From NCBI GenBank assembly GCA_028875655.1, contig JAPPCX010000091.1, positions 1-47,166 of the forward strand: 47,166 nucleotides of DNA, written 5' to 3'. This DNA comes from Chloroflexota bacterium. GTDB taxonomy: Bacteria > Chloroflexota > Dehalococcoidia > Lucifugimonadales > UBA3495. This document shows positions 24,327 through 31,412 of the stretch, piece after piece. Position numbers and translations under genes: made by a program. Position 1 is the first letter of the stretch, and every line of letters starts with the position of its first letter. The notes beneath the pieces are model-generated. The model saw only the letters and a program-made list of their open reading frames with translations, was not told the DNA's origin and did no database searches.

Positions 24327-25820
24327 GTGAGCGCCAACCCACGACAATCCGAGGAGGCGACCGTCCTCCTCTGCCGTTTCTGCGGCCATGTCAACGACCC
24401 GTCGGAACCGGGCGTCCGGTGCGCCCAATGCGGAGCGTTCTCCGGCCTGGAAGCTCTGGATGTTGACGAAGCGCAACAGCGTTCCCGCCGGGTTCGCCTC
24501 GATTTTTTGCGAAATCGGCTGGTGCGGGTCGCCATCATCGTGCTGCCGTTGCTCGGCCTGCTGATTTACGTCCTGTGGGCCTACACCGGCCTGCCGCCCG
24601 ATCCTCCGCAGCCAACCACCGCCATCGGCGACACTTCCGTTGCGCCGGTTCCCGGCGATTGGCCCCAGGCCGGCGGCAGCGCAACCAATACCTCCGCCGC
24701 TGTCGGGTCGTTCGGGCCTGTTGACGACGCGCCTTCCGCCTCCGGCGGATGGGAGTACGCCGGCGGCGCCCCCATCGTGGCCTCGCCCGCTGTGGCCGGC
24801 GACCGCGTATTCGTCACGGCGGAGGATGGCAGCGTAGTCGCGCTGGACCGCCACACCGGGGCCGCACTCTGGCGTTACGACTCAAGGCTGACCGCCGCCA
24901 TCACTCCCGCCGTTTCAGAAGGGATGGTGTTCGTGGTGTTCAAGCCCGGGGTGATAGCGGCCCTGGACGAGAGCTCGGGCGAGGTGGTCTGGTCAAAGCG
25001 GCTGCCGGTGGCGTCTTTGCCATCGCCGACCGTGGCCGATGGCCGCCTGTTTGTGGCCGAAACCGACCGCAACCTCCTGCTGGCCCTGGATGCTGCCACT
25101 GGCGAAACCCTGTGGGATTATCGTCTGGATGACTGGGTAATCGCGCCGCCGGCCATCAATGACGGCCTGCTCATCGCCACCTCCAACGCCGCCAGGATTC
25201 ACGTGCTGAACGTCAACACCGGCAAGCTGCGTATGATTTACAACGCCGGCGAGGGTCGCTGGACGCGCGGCGCCCCTGTGGTAACCGATGACCTGCTCCA
25301 CGTCAGCAGCAACGGTGTCCGGCGCGACGGCAACCGGGCCCGGGTATGGGGCATCGACTACCGGGGGCACCGCTACCCGCTGGAACGGCCCATCTATTAC
25401 GTGCGCACGCAGTTGGCTGTTTGGGGATTCGCCAAGCAGCCGCCGGTGCAGCAGGGCACCGTTTGGTCCACCAGGACGTCCGGCAAGCAACCCTACCAGC
25501 CGGCGGTGTACGGTCAAACCGCCGTTGTTACCGATGTTAGCGGACTGGTGACCGGCCTGGACGTTTCCGACGGAGCAATTCTGTGGGAGACGGACCTGGC
25601 CGTTGACATCACCACCGCCGCTACCATCGCCGGCCCGGTGGCGCTGGTCGGCGACGAGCACGGACGGATCACTGCATTGTCAGTCGCGGACGGCTCGCAA
25701 CAGTGGGTTGCTACGCTGGACGGCGCGGTGACTGCCCCGCCGGTCGTGGCCGGGGATCTGCTGCTGGCGCCCACCGCCGGCGGAACGCTGACTGCCTTGC
25801 GCGTTAGCGGCAACCGATAG
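24327..25820 (+). CDS. Membrane-anchored PQQ-type beta-propeller with zinc ribbon
   Basis: This 497-residue protein starts at GTG. Residues 16-35 form a zinc ribbon (CRFCGH...CAQCGA), one membrane helix spans about 65-87 (VAIIVLPLLGLLIYVLWAY), and a long propeller of PQQ-like blades follows (DRVFVTAEDGSVVALDRHTGAALWRYD and several similar GxxxWxxxL units). The ribbon would be cytosolic and the propeller outside. The architecture suggests a binding or scaffold role like BamB-type propellers rather than a quinoprotein enzyme, as no PQQ ligand set is evident. Confidence 0.8.
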   Translation: MSANPRQSEEATVLLCRFCGHVNDPSEPGVRCAQCGAFSGLEALDVDEAQQRSRRVRLDFLRNRLVRVAIIVLPLLGLLIYVLWAYTGLPPDPPQPTTAIGDTSVAPVPGDWPQAGGSATNTSAAVGSFGPVDDAPSASGGWEYAGGAPIVASPAVAGDRVFVTAEDGSVVALDRHTGAALWRYDSRLTAAITPAVSEGMVFVVFKPGVIAALDESSGEVVWSKRLPVASLPSPTVADGRLFVAETDRNLLLALDAATGETLWDYRLDDWVIAPPAINDGLLIATSNAARIHVLNVNTGKLRMIYNAGEGRWTRGAPVVTDDLLHVSSNGVRRDGNRARVWGIDYRGHRYPLERPIYYVRTQLAVWGFAKQPPVQQGTVWSTRTSGKQPYQPAVYGQTAVVTDVSGLVTGLDVSDGAILWETDLAVDITTAATIAGPVALVGDEHGRITALSVADGSQQWVATLDGAVTAPPVVAGDLLLAPTAGGTLTALRVSGNR

Positions 25821-25826
25821 ACGCGG

Positions 25827-26030
25827 TTAATCAGCGGCGGCGTTGTCCTTGGCCTCGGGCGTCTCGGCGGCCCGCGCCAGTTCCTCCGGCGTGGACAGTT
25901 TCAGGTTGGGGAATTGGACGCGCCTGGCCTTGCTCCAGTCCACGTAGTCCATGGAGTCGTGGGATTCCCAGAAAGCGCGTTCCTCGGCCTCGGTTTTGAA
26001 ATATGGGACCGGCTTAAGTTTCTTCTCCAT
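25827..26030 (-). CDS. brnA: BrnA-like antitoxin
   Basis: The 67-residue protein reads KLKPVPYFKTEAEERAFWESHDSMDYVDWSK, the conserved start of BrnA/CopG-family antitoxins, which use the following ribbon-helix-helix to bind DNA. The C-terminal part here (QFPNLKLSTPEELARAAETP) is short. It overlaps the brnT 3' end by 17 bases, toxin gene first, as in known brnTA operons. Confidence 0.8.
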   Translation of the reverse strand: MEKKLKPVPYFKTEAEERAFWESHDSMDYVDWSKARRVQFPNLKLSTPEELARAAETPEAKDNAAAD

Positions 26031-26316
26031 AGCGTTCTCTTTCCCGGCGACTCATATCGCGAGCGGATATGATGCGAATAAGGGTCCCCTCGTTGCGCAT
26101 CGTGAAAGTGACGTGTAGCCGACGACCGGCCGTAGTGATTCCGAAAGCGTTCTGCCTACGTTCCTGTTGACTATGGGCGGTATCATCCACAATCAGAAGG
26201 GGCCGATTGAAGAAAACCTGCTCTGCCTCGGATTGACTGACGTCATGCAAGTCAGAATTCTTTCGAGCGTTTCCGTCGTCCCACTGAAAGTCGGCAACTC
26301 GGCTGAAATCAATCAT
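26014..26316 (-). CDS. brnT: BrnT-like ribonuclease toxin
   Basis: The 100-residue protein fits BrnT: FQWDDGNARKNSDLHDVSQSEAEQVF, then LIVDDTAHSQQERRQNAFGIT, RRLHVTFTMR and IRIISARDMSRRERERY. BrnT is a RelE-like RNase; the H...R...SAR residues of its core are present. Gene order brnT-brnA and the overlap support a functional pair. A palindrome overlapping a promoter lies just upstream. Confidence 0.82.
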   Translation of the reverse strand: MIDFSRVADFQWDDGNARKNSDLHDVSQSEAEQVFFNRPLLIVDDTAHSQQERRQNAFGITTAGRRLHVTFTMRNEGTLIRIISARDMSRRERERYGEET

Positions 26317-26331
26317 AGTCGATCATTTGTG

Positions 26332-26360
26332 ACTGTACCGTAGGTACGAGTGAGTTGCAA
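26332..26360 (-). promoter_or_regulatory. Candidate brnTA promoter with operator palindrome
   Basis: On the minus strand TTGCAA, a 17-base spacer and TACAGT precede the brnT ATG by about 16 bases. GTACC-GTA-GGTAC (26335-26347) overlaps the -10 side. That is a likely autoregulatory site for the antitoxin (inference). Confidence 0.45.
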
Positions 26361-26388
26361 GACTGACGATTCCCTTGGGTAGTGGAGA

Positions 26389-27234
26389 TTATGCCGCTAT
26401 GTTCAGCGCCCGGCGCGCGTTTTCCAGCAGGACTTTGGGTATCACGTGGTCGCGCATTTGCAGGTTCTGGAAGTCGGCGAGCCAGTTATCGGGCTGGATG
26501 AACGGGTAGTCGGAGCCGAACATTACCTTGTCCTGCAACCGCGTGTTGGTCTCGCGGATCAGCGTCTCGGGGATGAACCGGGGCATCCAGCCCGAGAGGT
26601 CCAGGAACACGTTGGACTTGTGCAGCGCGACGGCAATCTGCTCGTCGATCCAGGGCCACGCGGGATGGGCCATGATGATGGTCAGGTTGGGGAAGTCGGC
26701 GGCCACGTCATCGAAGCAGGGTACGGGCTTGCTGTACTTGAGTTTGAGGCCGCTGCCGCCCGGAGTTCCTGAACCCGCGCCGGCAAAACCGGAGTGAAAC
26801 AGCACCGGTATGCCCAGCCCGTCGGCAACTTCATAGAGCGGATAGAATCGCGTGTCGTTGGGGAAGAATGCCTGGTGGATGGGATGCAGTTTTAGCCCTT
26901 TGAGGCCCAGCTCCTTCACCGAGCGTTCCAGCTCGTAGCAGGCCGCCTTGCCCATCCAGGGATCCACCGATGCGAACCCCATGAACTGCTCCGGGTGGTC
27001 GTTGACGATGCTGGCCACCCAGTCGTTGCTGTCGGGCTTTTCGCCGGTGTTGGTGGTGGTGTCCACCGAAAAGATCACGCCGAACAGGTCCAGTTCGCGG
27101 AACTTGTCGGCCATCTCCGCAGGATCAGAAGGCGGCGGCGGCGCGCGGAAGTAGCGCAGCAACTCAGCCTCAATCTCGATTTCGGGCAGGCCGGGTTCGC
27201 GGGGTACGTGGATGTGCATGTCAATGGCTTGCAT
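26389..27234 (-). CDS. Amidohydrolase-2 family metal hydrolase
   Basis: The 281-residue protein begins MQAIDMHIHVP (HxH metal motif) and continues with LKGLKLHPIHQAFFPND, IPVLFHSGFAG, LTIIMAHPAWPW and KVMFGSDYPF. The His and Asp ligands match the ACMSD/amidohydrolase-2 barrel. Members decarboxylate or hydrolyse aromatic or lactone substrates. The ATG at 27234 starts the barrel; a longer frame adds unrelated sequence. Substrate unknown. Confidence 0.83.
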   Translation of the reverse strand: MQAIDMHIHVPREPGLPEIEIEAELLRYFRAPPPPSDPAEMADKFRELDLFGVIFSVDTTTNTGEKPDSNDWVASIVNDHPEQFMGFASVDPWMGKAACYELERSVKELGLKGLKLHPIHQAFFPNDTRFYPLYEVADGLGIPVLFHSGFAGAGSGTPGGSGLKLKYSKPVPCFDDVAADFPNLTIIMAHPAWPWIDEQIAVALHKSNVFLDLSGWMPRFIPETLIRETNTRLQDKVMFGSDYPFIQPDNWLADFQNLQMRDHVIPKVLLENARRALNIAA

Positions 27235-27316
27235 GGGGCGTTCTCCGTAGAGTGGGCGATTGTCAGGTTGATTGATCTGTGATTCTATATGCGGAAAACA
27301 GGGAGGTTGTAAAGCG

Positions 27317-27610
27317 TTGGATTCGGAAAGCGAACGAAGGCACCTGGAAATAGTGAAAGCAATCAACCTAATACACCGGCACGTCCATGCCGATGGCAGC
27401 CCGGCAGTCGTATCATTGTCAGACGAGCGTCGTCCCATTGTGTCTCAGACCAGCGCTGACCGTCGGTTTAGAGAGATGGAAGAGGCCAACGAGCGTCGGC
27501 ACCAAGAACTGATGAAAGCTATCAGTCTGCTTTACCATCACGTCCACGACGATGATGGCAAGGCCATAATTCCCTTGCCTGATGCTGCCCCAATTCCCGC
27601 TGACAACTGA
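27317..27610 (+). CDS. Hypothetical protein made of two tandem repeats
   Basis: The proposed start is TTG at 27317 because GGGAGG lies 10 bases upstream; an ATG at 27272 lacks a ribosome site. The 97-residue product contains two copies of one unit: ERRHLEIVKAINLIHRHVHA-DG-PAVVSL and ERRHQELMKAISLLYHHVHD-DG-KAIIPL. Each has a helix ending in HxHVH and a short strand, so His-rich metal or ligand binding is conceivable. No family is recognised. It is convergent with the TfoX-like gene. Confidence 0.55.
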   Translation: MDSESERRHLEIVKAINLIHRHVHADGSPAVVSLSDERRPIVSQTSADRRFREMEEANERRHQELMKAISLLYHHVHDDDGKAIIPLPDAAPIPADN

Positions 27611-27618
27611 AGCGCTGG

Positions 27619-27948
27619 CTACTTCGGCGGCAACGTCGTGGCAAACGCAGCGCCCCGCTGCACCCACTGAGACAAAGCGGCGTCGGACGCCAAACCTTCG
27701 AGTTGCACCAGCACCCAGCCCTTCATGGGCCGGCCCGTAAGGTCCATCAACCCGGCGTGAGGCTGGGACAGCGCATCCTCGTAGGCGTCGGGGCCGACGC
27801 GCACCATCAGGCCGTGCTCGGTAAGGCAGCAGCACATGTTGCCGCTCAGCATGAAGGCCAGCCCGCCGAACATTTTGCGCTCGGACAGGCCGGAGTGATC
27901 GGATAGACTGGGGCGGATGCGCTCTGCCAGCGTTTCGTCGTAGGCCAT
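27619..27948 (-). CDS. TfoX N-terminal domain protein
   Basis: The 109-residue protein has the TfoX-N core: ERKMFGGLAFMLSGNMCCCL, LMVRVGPDAYEDAL and GRPMKGWVLVQLEGL. Stand-alone TfoX-N proteins are common outside competence systems and their role is unclear. The Cys cluster (MCCCL) is unusual and could be redox-active. It lies 11 bases after the DinB-like gene on the same strand. Confidence 0.8.
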   Translation of the reverse strand: MAYDETLAERIRPSLSDHSGLSERKMFGGLAFMLSGNMCCCLTEHGLMVRVGPDAYEDALSQPHAGLMDLTGRPMKGWVLVQLEGLASDAALSQWVQRGAAFATTLPPK

Positions 27949-27959
27949 CGCGTAATTCT

Positions 27960-28562
27960 CTACGGCTGGCGGCCCATGTAGGCGATCATCTTGTCCTGCG
28001 GGCTGGCGTCGTCAGGTACGCAGATCTCCGGGCCGATGAAACCGGCTTGTCGGCCCATGTTTGCGAAACCGCCGGACACCAGCATCCCGTAGGCAAACTC
28101 CACCAGGCCGGCATCCAGGGTTGTGTCCTGGCCCGTCGCTTTCGCCAGGTCCCAGCCGTGGATGAACTGGTCCATGGTGGTGCCAATGAAGATTTGACTA
28201 ACGGGCATCTCGCCGAAGGGAGTCGTCGCCGTGCGCTCCAGGGCGCCGGGGCTGGCCGCAAGCTCCAGCGCGAGATCAACCGCTGCGGGGTAGGCCCGAA
28301 CCAGAACGGCAATGTCCGTTTCTCCCCTATAACTGCTCTCGGCCTCGTTGGGGCGAATGTTAGGGACGTCGCCGACGATGCAGCCGGCCGTGAATTCCAG
28401 GCCGCCGATGAGGTGGTTGAGCAAGTCCAGCACGCTCCATTCGGAGCATGGCGTCGGGTCTGCGGCCTGGGATTGCTCCACGCCGGCCACGACTTCCTTC
28501 ACACGGAGCGTAGTTTTGCGAAGCATCTCCACCGGATCGGGCATTCCGGATGCAGTAGCCAC
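27960..28562 (-). CDS. TIGR03086-like DinB/maleylpyruvate-isomerase fold protein
   Basis: Starting at GTG 28562 with GGAGG 5 bases before, the 200-residue protein reads EVVAGVEQSQAADPTPCSEWSVLDLLNHLIGGLEF, then MDQFIHGWDLAKATGQD and late FANMGRQAGFIGPEI. His in NHLIGG and the HGWDLA motif are the metal ligands of the mycothiol-dependent isomerase/DinB four-helix fold. The true partner thiol is unknown. It is downstream of aprA with about 14 bases between, possibly the same transcript. Confidence 0.78.
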   Translation of the reverse strand: MATASGMPDPVEMLRKTTLRVKEVVAGVEQSQAADPTPCSEWSVLDLLNHLIGGLEFTAGCIVGDVPNIRPNEAESSYRGETDIAVLVRAYPAAVDLALELAASPGALERTATTPFGEMPVSQIFIGTTMDQFIHGWDLAKATGQDTTLDAGLVEFAYGMLVSGGFANMGRQAGFIGPEICVPDDASPQDKMIAYMGRQP

Positions 28563-28576
28563 AGTTTCCTCCAAAT

Positions 28577-30436
28577 CTAAAACACCCTTGGGCAATCGCG
28601 GGTGAACACGTCCCACTGACCGTTTTCGGGGTTGTAGCGGGAGTTGACGAAGACGCGCCAGTTGGGTTCGTCCATTTCGGGGTAGTCGGTGCGGTAGTAG
28701 AAGCCGGGCCAGCGGGTTTCCTTGCGGTGTAGCATGTGGCGCAGGTGCGCCTCGGCGACCCAGGCGCGGTGGATCAGCTCGTGGCACCGGAGCAGTTCGT
28801 GGCGGTTGCGGGCGGCCAGTTTTTCCAGGTCTTCGCGCAACATGCCCATCAGCTCAAGGCCCCGCAGCATCGTGGATTCGTTGGTGGTGAAGCCGGCCGA
28901 CACGCCGGCGACGTACTCGTCCATCAGCTTTTGCAGGCGGAACAGGCCCTGGCGGGGCAGCAGGTAGTTGGGGTTAACCTCCGGGTTGGTTGAGGCGTAC
29001 TGGTTTTCCTCGAAGGTGACCATGGGCGCCCACGCCTGCCGCTTCAGTTCTTCAATCTTGCGGTCGTCCACTTTGGGCGGCGTGGTATTGTCCAGGGCGT
29101 AGGCCACGGCGGATTTGCCGGCCAGACGGCCTTCGGTGAATGAGCCTGACGAGAACTTGTGCGGGCACGCGCCCACACCGTCGCCGGCGGCGAAAAGGCC
29201 GTTCACCGTCGTCATCTTGCTGTAACCCCAGTGGTAGCCGTCGGGAGCCACATCCTCGGGACCGCTGACCCACGCGCCGGCTTCTCCGCTGTGGCTGCCC
29301 ATGATGTACGGCTCGGCCAGCACCACTTCCGAGGGGCGCTCCTCGGGGGCGATGTTGTGGGCAGCCCAGAGGATGGCCTGGGAGATGGTCATGTCCAGGA
29401 AGTCTTCCCAGGCCTCGGCGATGATGTCGCGCTTGCGGTCCTCGTCGCCGGCGGCCAGGGCGTCGATGGCTTCGGGCGTCTTCAGCATGATGGGGCCGTT
29501 GCCGGCCTGAATCTCCGTCCAGAGCAGATGGTTGCGCAGGGGCGTGGGCGTTGGGAAGGCGGAACCGTAGGGATCGTACTTCTTGAGTTCGGGCAGGCGG
29601 TTGACGAAGTAGTTTTCGCCGGCCGCGTTGGTCAAGTCGGCGCGGAACAGTTGCGACCACGCGCCCACCGGGCCGTAGGAGTCCTTGAACCGGCTGGGCA
29701 CGAAGCGGTGTTCCATCTGGGTCATCTCACCACCCACGGGGATGATGAGGCCATAGACGGAGCCGGTATCGAAGATGGAGTACCAGGTGCGACCCATGCC
29801 CTCGCCCACGCTGCGGGGCCGGAAGATGGCGGTGGCCCCGCCGGCCGCGCTGATCACGGAGCGGGCCTTGAAGATGTAGATGACATCCTCGCGCACGCTG
29901 AAACCCACGGCGCCGGCGATGCGGTTGGGGTCGTCGGCGTCGGTGAACAGGTGGGAGATGAACACGCGCTCGAAGTGGTTGTCCGGGCCGATGGCCTTCT
30001 TGGTGGCCTCGGACACGATGGGCTTGTAGGCCTCGCCGTGGATCATCACCTGCCAGCGGCCTTCCCGCACGTAGAGACCCTCATCGTCGTACCAGAATGG
30101 CAATCCCCACTCCTCGAACATGTGGACGCTGCTGTCCACGTGGCGGGCCACGTCGTACACCAGGTCCTCGCGGGAGACGCCCATCATGTCGTTGCGGACG
30201 TACTCCACGTAGTCCTCGGGCTGGTTCCAGCCGTGGCGCATCCCCATGTACATGTTGATTGCGGATAACCCTTCGCCGACGGCGCCGCTGCGGTCGGTGG
30301 CGGCCTTGTCCACCATGACGATGCGGAGGTCGTCGCCGCCCCAGTAACGGGCTTCGATGGCCGCGCCGCAGCCGGACATGCCGCCGCCGATGATCAGGAC
30401 GTCGGATTCAACGATACGGGTAGTGGGTTCAGGCAT
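28577..30436 (-). CDS. aprA: Adenylylsulfate reductase, alpha subunit
   Basis: The 619-residue flavoprotein has an FAD site (VLIIGGGMSGCGAAIEA), VGEGLSAINMYMG, and the AprA-typical FVPSRFKDSYGPVGAW (substrate Arg) and GSHSGEAGAWVSGPED (active-site His). GDGVGACPHKFSSGSFTEGR and RWPGFYYRTDYPEMDEPNW follow near the end. It converts APS to sulfite and AMP or the reverse. Without neighbouring sat or dsr genes the direction cannot be told; SAR202 and sponge symbionts are known to carry aprBA. GAGGAG precedes the ATG. The usual order aprB-aprA is kept but a HEPN-like gene separates them. Confidence 0.9.
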   Translation of the reverse strand: MPEPTTRIVESDVLIIGGGMSGCGAAIEARYWGGDDLRIVMVDKAATDRSGAVGEGLSAINMYMGMRHGWNQPEDYVEYVRNDMMGVSREDLVYDVARHVDSSVHMFEEWGLPFWYDDEGLYVREGRWQVMIHGEAYKPIVSEATKKAIGPDNHFERVFISHLFTDADDPNRIAGAVGFSVREDVIYIFKARSVISAAGGATAIFRPRSVGEGMGRTWYSIFDTGSVYGLIIPVGGEMTQMEHRFVPSRFKDSYGPVGAWSQLFRADLTNAAGENYFVNRLPELKKYDPYGSAFPTPTPLRNHLLWTEIQAGNGPIMLKTPEAIDALAAGDEDRKRDIIAEAWEDFLDMTISQAILWAAHNIAPEERPSEVVLAEPYIMGSHSGEAGAWVSGPEDVAPDGYHWGYSKMTTVNGLFAAGDGVGACPHKFSSGSFTEGRLAGKSAVAYALDNTTPPKVDDRKIEELKRQAWAPMVTFEENQYASTNPEVNPNYLLPRQGLFRLQKLMDEYVAGVSAGFTTNESTMLRGLELMGMLREDLEKLAARNRHELLRCHELIHRAWVAEAHLRHMLHRKETRWPGFYYRTDYPEMDEPNWRVFVNSRYNPENGQWDVFTRDCPRVF

Positions 30437-30517
30437 TTTGGGGATACTCCTCAGGGTTTGGCCGGCCGTAGGTCAAAGCGGCGCGCGGCAGTATAGCAGG
30501 TTGGTTGCGGGTGTTGG

Positions 30518-30904
30518 TCAGGGGGATGGCGAAGGAGGCGGTAGAGACTCCAGCGCTTGGATAAACTCGGTGATGATTTCCTTGCCGTAGCGGATACCGT
30601 CAGCCGGCGGAGGCCATGCGTAAAACCCTTGATGATAAGCTGACGCTATCATGTACTGTCCCCATAGATGAGGCGGCGCGCCTTCTTCATAAACCAGCCG
30701 ATAGACTGCTTCCTGCAGCAGAGCGTGGGCATGGTGTTCCCAGTCGCGGCTTTCGGCGACGGCTTTGATGGCGTGGGCGGCCGCGCCCCACAGCTTGTTG
30801 CTGGCCCCTTCCAGTTCGCTCCGGGCCAGTTCGTCGTCCACCAGGGCCAGGAAATGCCAACTGCGTTCCCGGTGGTAGGCGATAGTGTCGGCTGCGGTAG
30901 TCAT
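30518..30904 (-). CDS. HEPN/PaREP1-like small helical protein
   Basis: This 128-residue protein has YHRERSWHFLALVDDELARSELEGASNKLWGAAAHAIKAVAESRDWEHHAHALL, the helical LxxGxxxxAxxKxWxAAxHAxKAVAxxRgW pattern of PaREP1/HEPN-type proteins. No Rx4-6H ribonuclease motif of toxic HEPN enzymes is clear. It lies between aprB (4 bases) and aprA (80 bases) on the same strand. A relative with the ATAHAIKCVAKERGWP block is at 43730-44098. Function unknown; the location may be a later insertion. Confidence 0.65.
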   Translation of the reverse strand: MTTAADTIAYHRERSWHFLALVDDELARSELEGASNKLWGAAAHAIKAVAESRDWEHHAHALLQEAVYRLVYEEGAPPHLWGQYMIASAYHQGFYAWPPPADGIRYGKEIITEFIQALESLPPPSPSP

Positions 30905-30908
30905 CTCG

Positions 30909-31346
30909 CTAGGCGGAATCGGGGAGCATGAGGTACTCGGGTTCGCCGAAAAGGGCTGTGGTGCGCAGCGCGTCCCGGTCGGCCGGGTTGATGCCGGCGT
31001 AAGGGTCGATGCTGCCCCAGGGCGTCGAGCGGGACGCAAAGCGGAAGTGCTCGGTGCGTCCGTCGCGGAAGGTCACGTTCCAGACGATGTCCTGTCCTTC
31101 GTAGTGGGGCTGCACCTCCGCGCCCAGGGGCACGAAGTCGGCGTAGCCGCGGACGTGGATGGCGTTTTCAGGGCACAGCTTGACGCAGGCGTAGCACTCG
31201 GAGCACATGTCGGGTTCCTGGTTGCTGCCCTTGTTGACCATATCGTCCAGCACCATGAGGTCGTTGGGACAGATATAGACGCACTGGGGGCCGCCGTGGA
31301 CGCCGGCGCAGGCGTTGCAGGCGGAAGGATCGACGTAGGTAGGCAC
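30909..31346 (-). CDS. aprB: Adenylylsulfate reductase, beta (ferredoxin) subunit
   Basis: The 145-residue protein has two 4Fe-4S sets: CNACAGVHGGPQCVYICP and CSECYACVKLCP, then ENAIHVRGYADFVPLGAEVQP and the tail FASRSTPWGSIDPYAGI typical of AprB, which wraps around AprA. The GTG at 31346 follows GAGGAGAT and gives the conserved VPTYVDPSACNAC start, so the longer frame from 31388 is not needed. It passes electrons between the quinone-linked partner and AprA's FAD. No qmoABC or aprM gene is present nearby. Confidence 0.92.
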   Translation of the reverse strand: MPTYVDPSACNACAGVHGGPQCVYICPNDLMVLDDMVNKGSNQEPDMCSECYACVKLCPENAIHVRGYADFVPLGAEVQPHYEGQDIVWNVTFRDGRTEHFRFASRSTPWGSIDPYAGINPADRDALRTTALFGEPEYLMLPDSA

Positions 31347-31412
31347 GGGTATCTCCTCTATTGCAAGTCGAAAAATCGATAGCGGCAAAAAAGTCTGCGG
31401 GGCATTGTAACA

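Noticed and set aside
22864-24342. 492-codon frame opposite the hydantoinase
   Set aside because: The hydantoinase motifs on the + strand are complete; the antisense frame has none.
29159-30268. 369-codon frame opposite aprA
   Set aside because: Mirror of AprA codons with no domain features.
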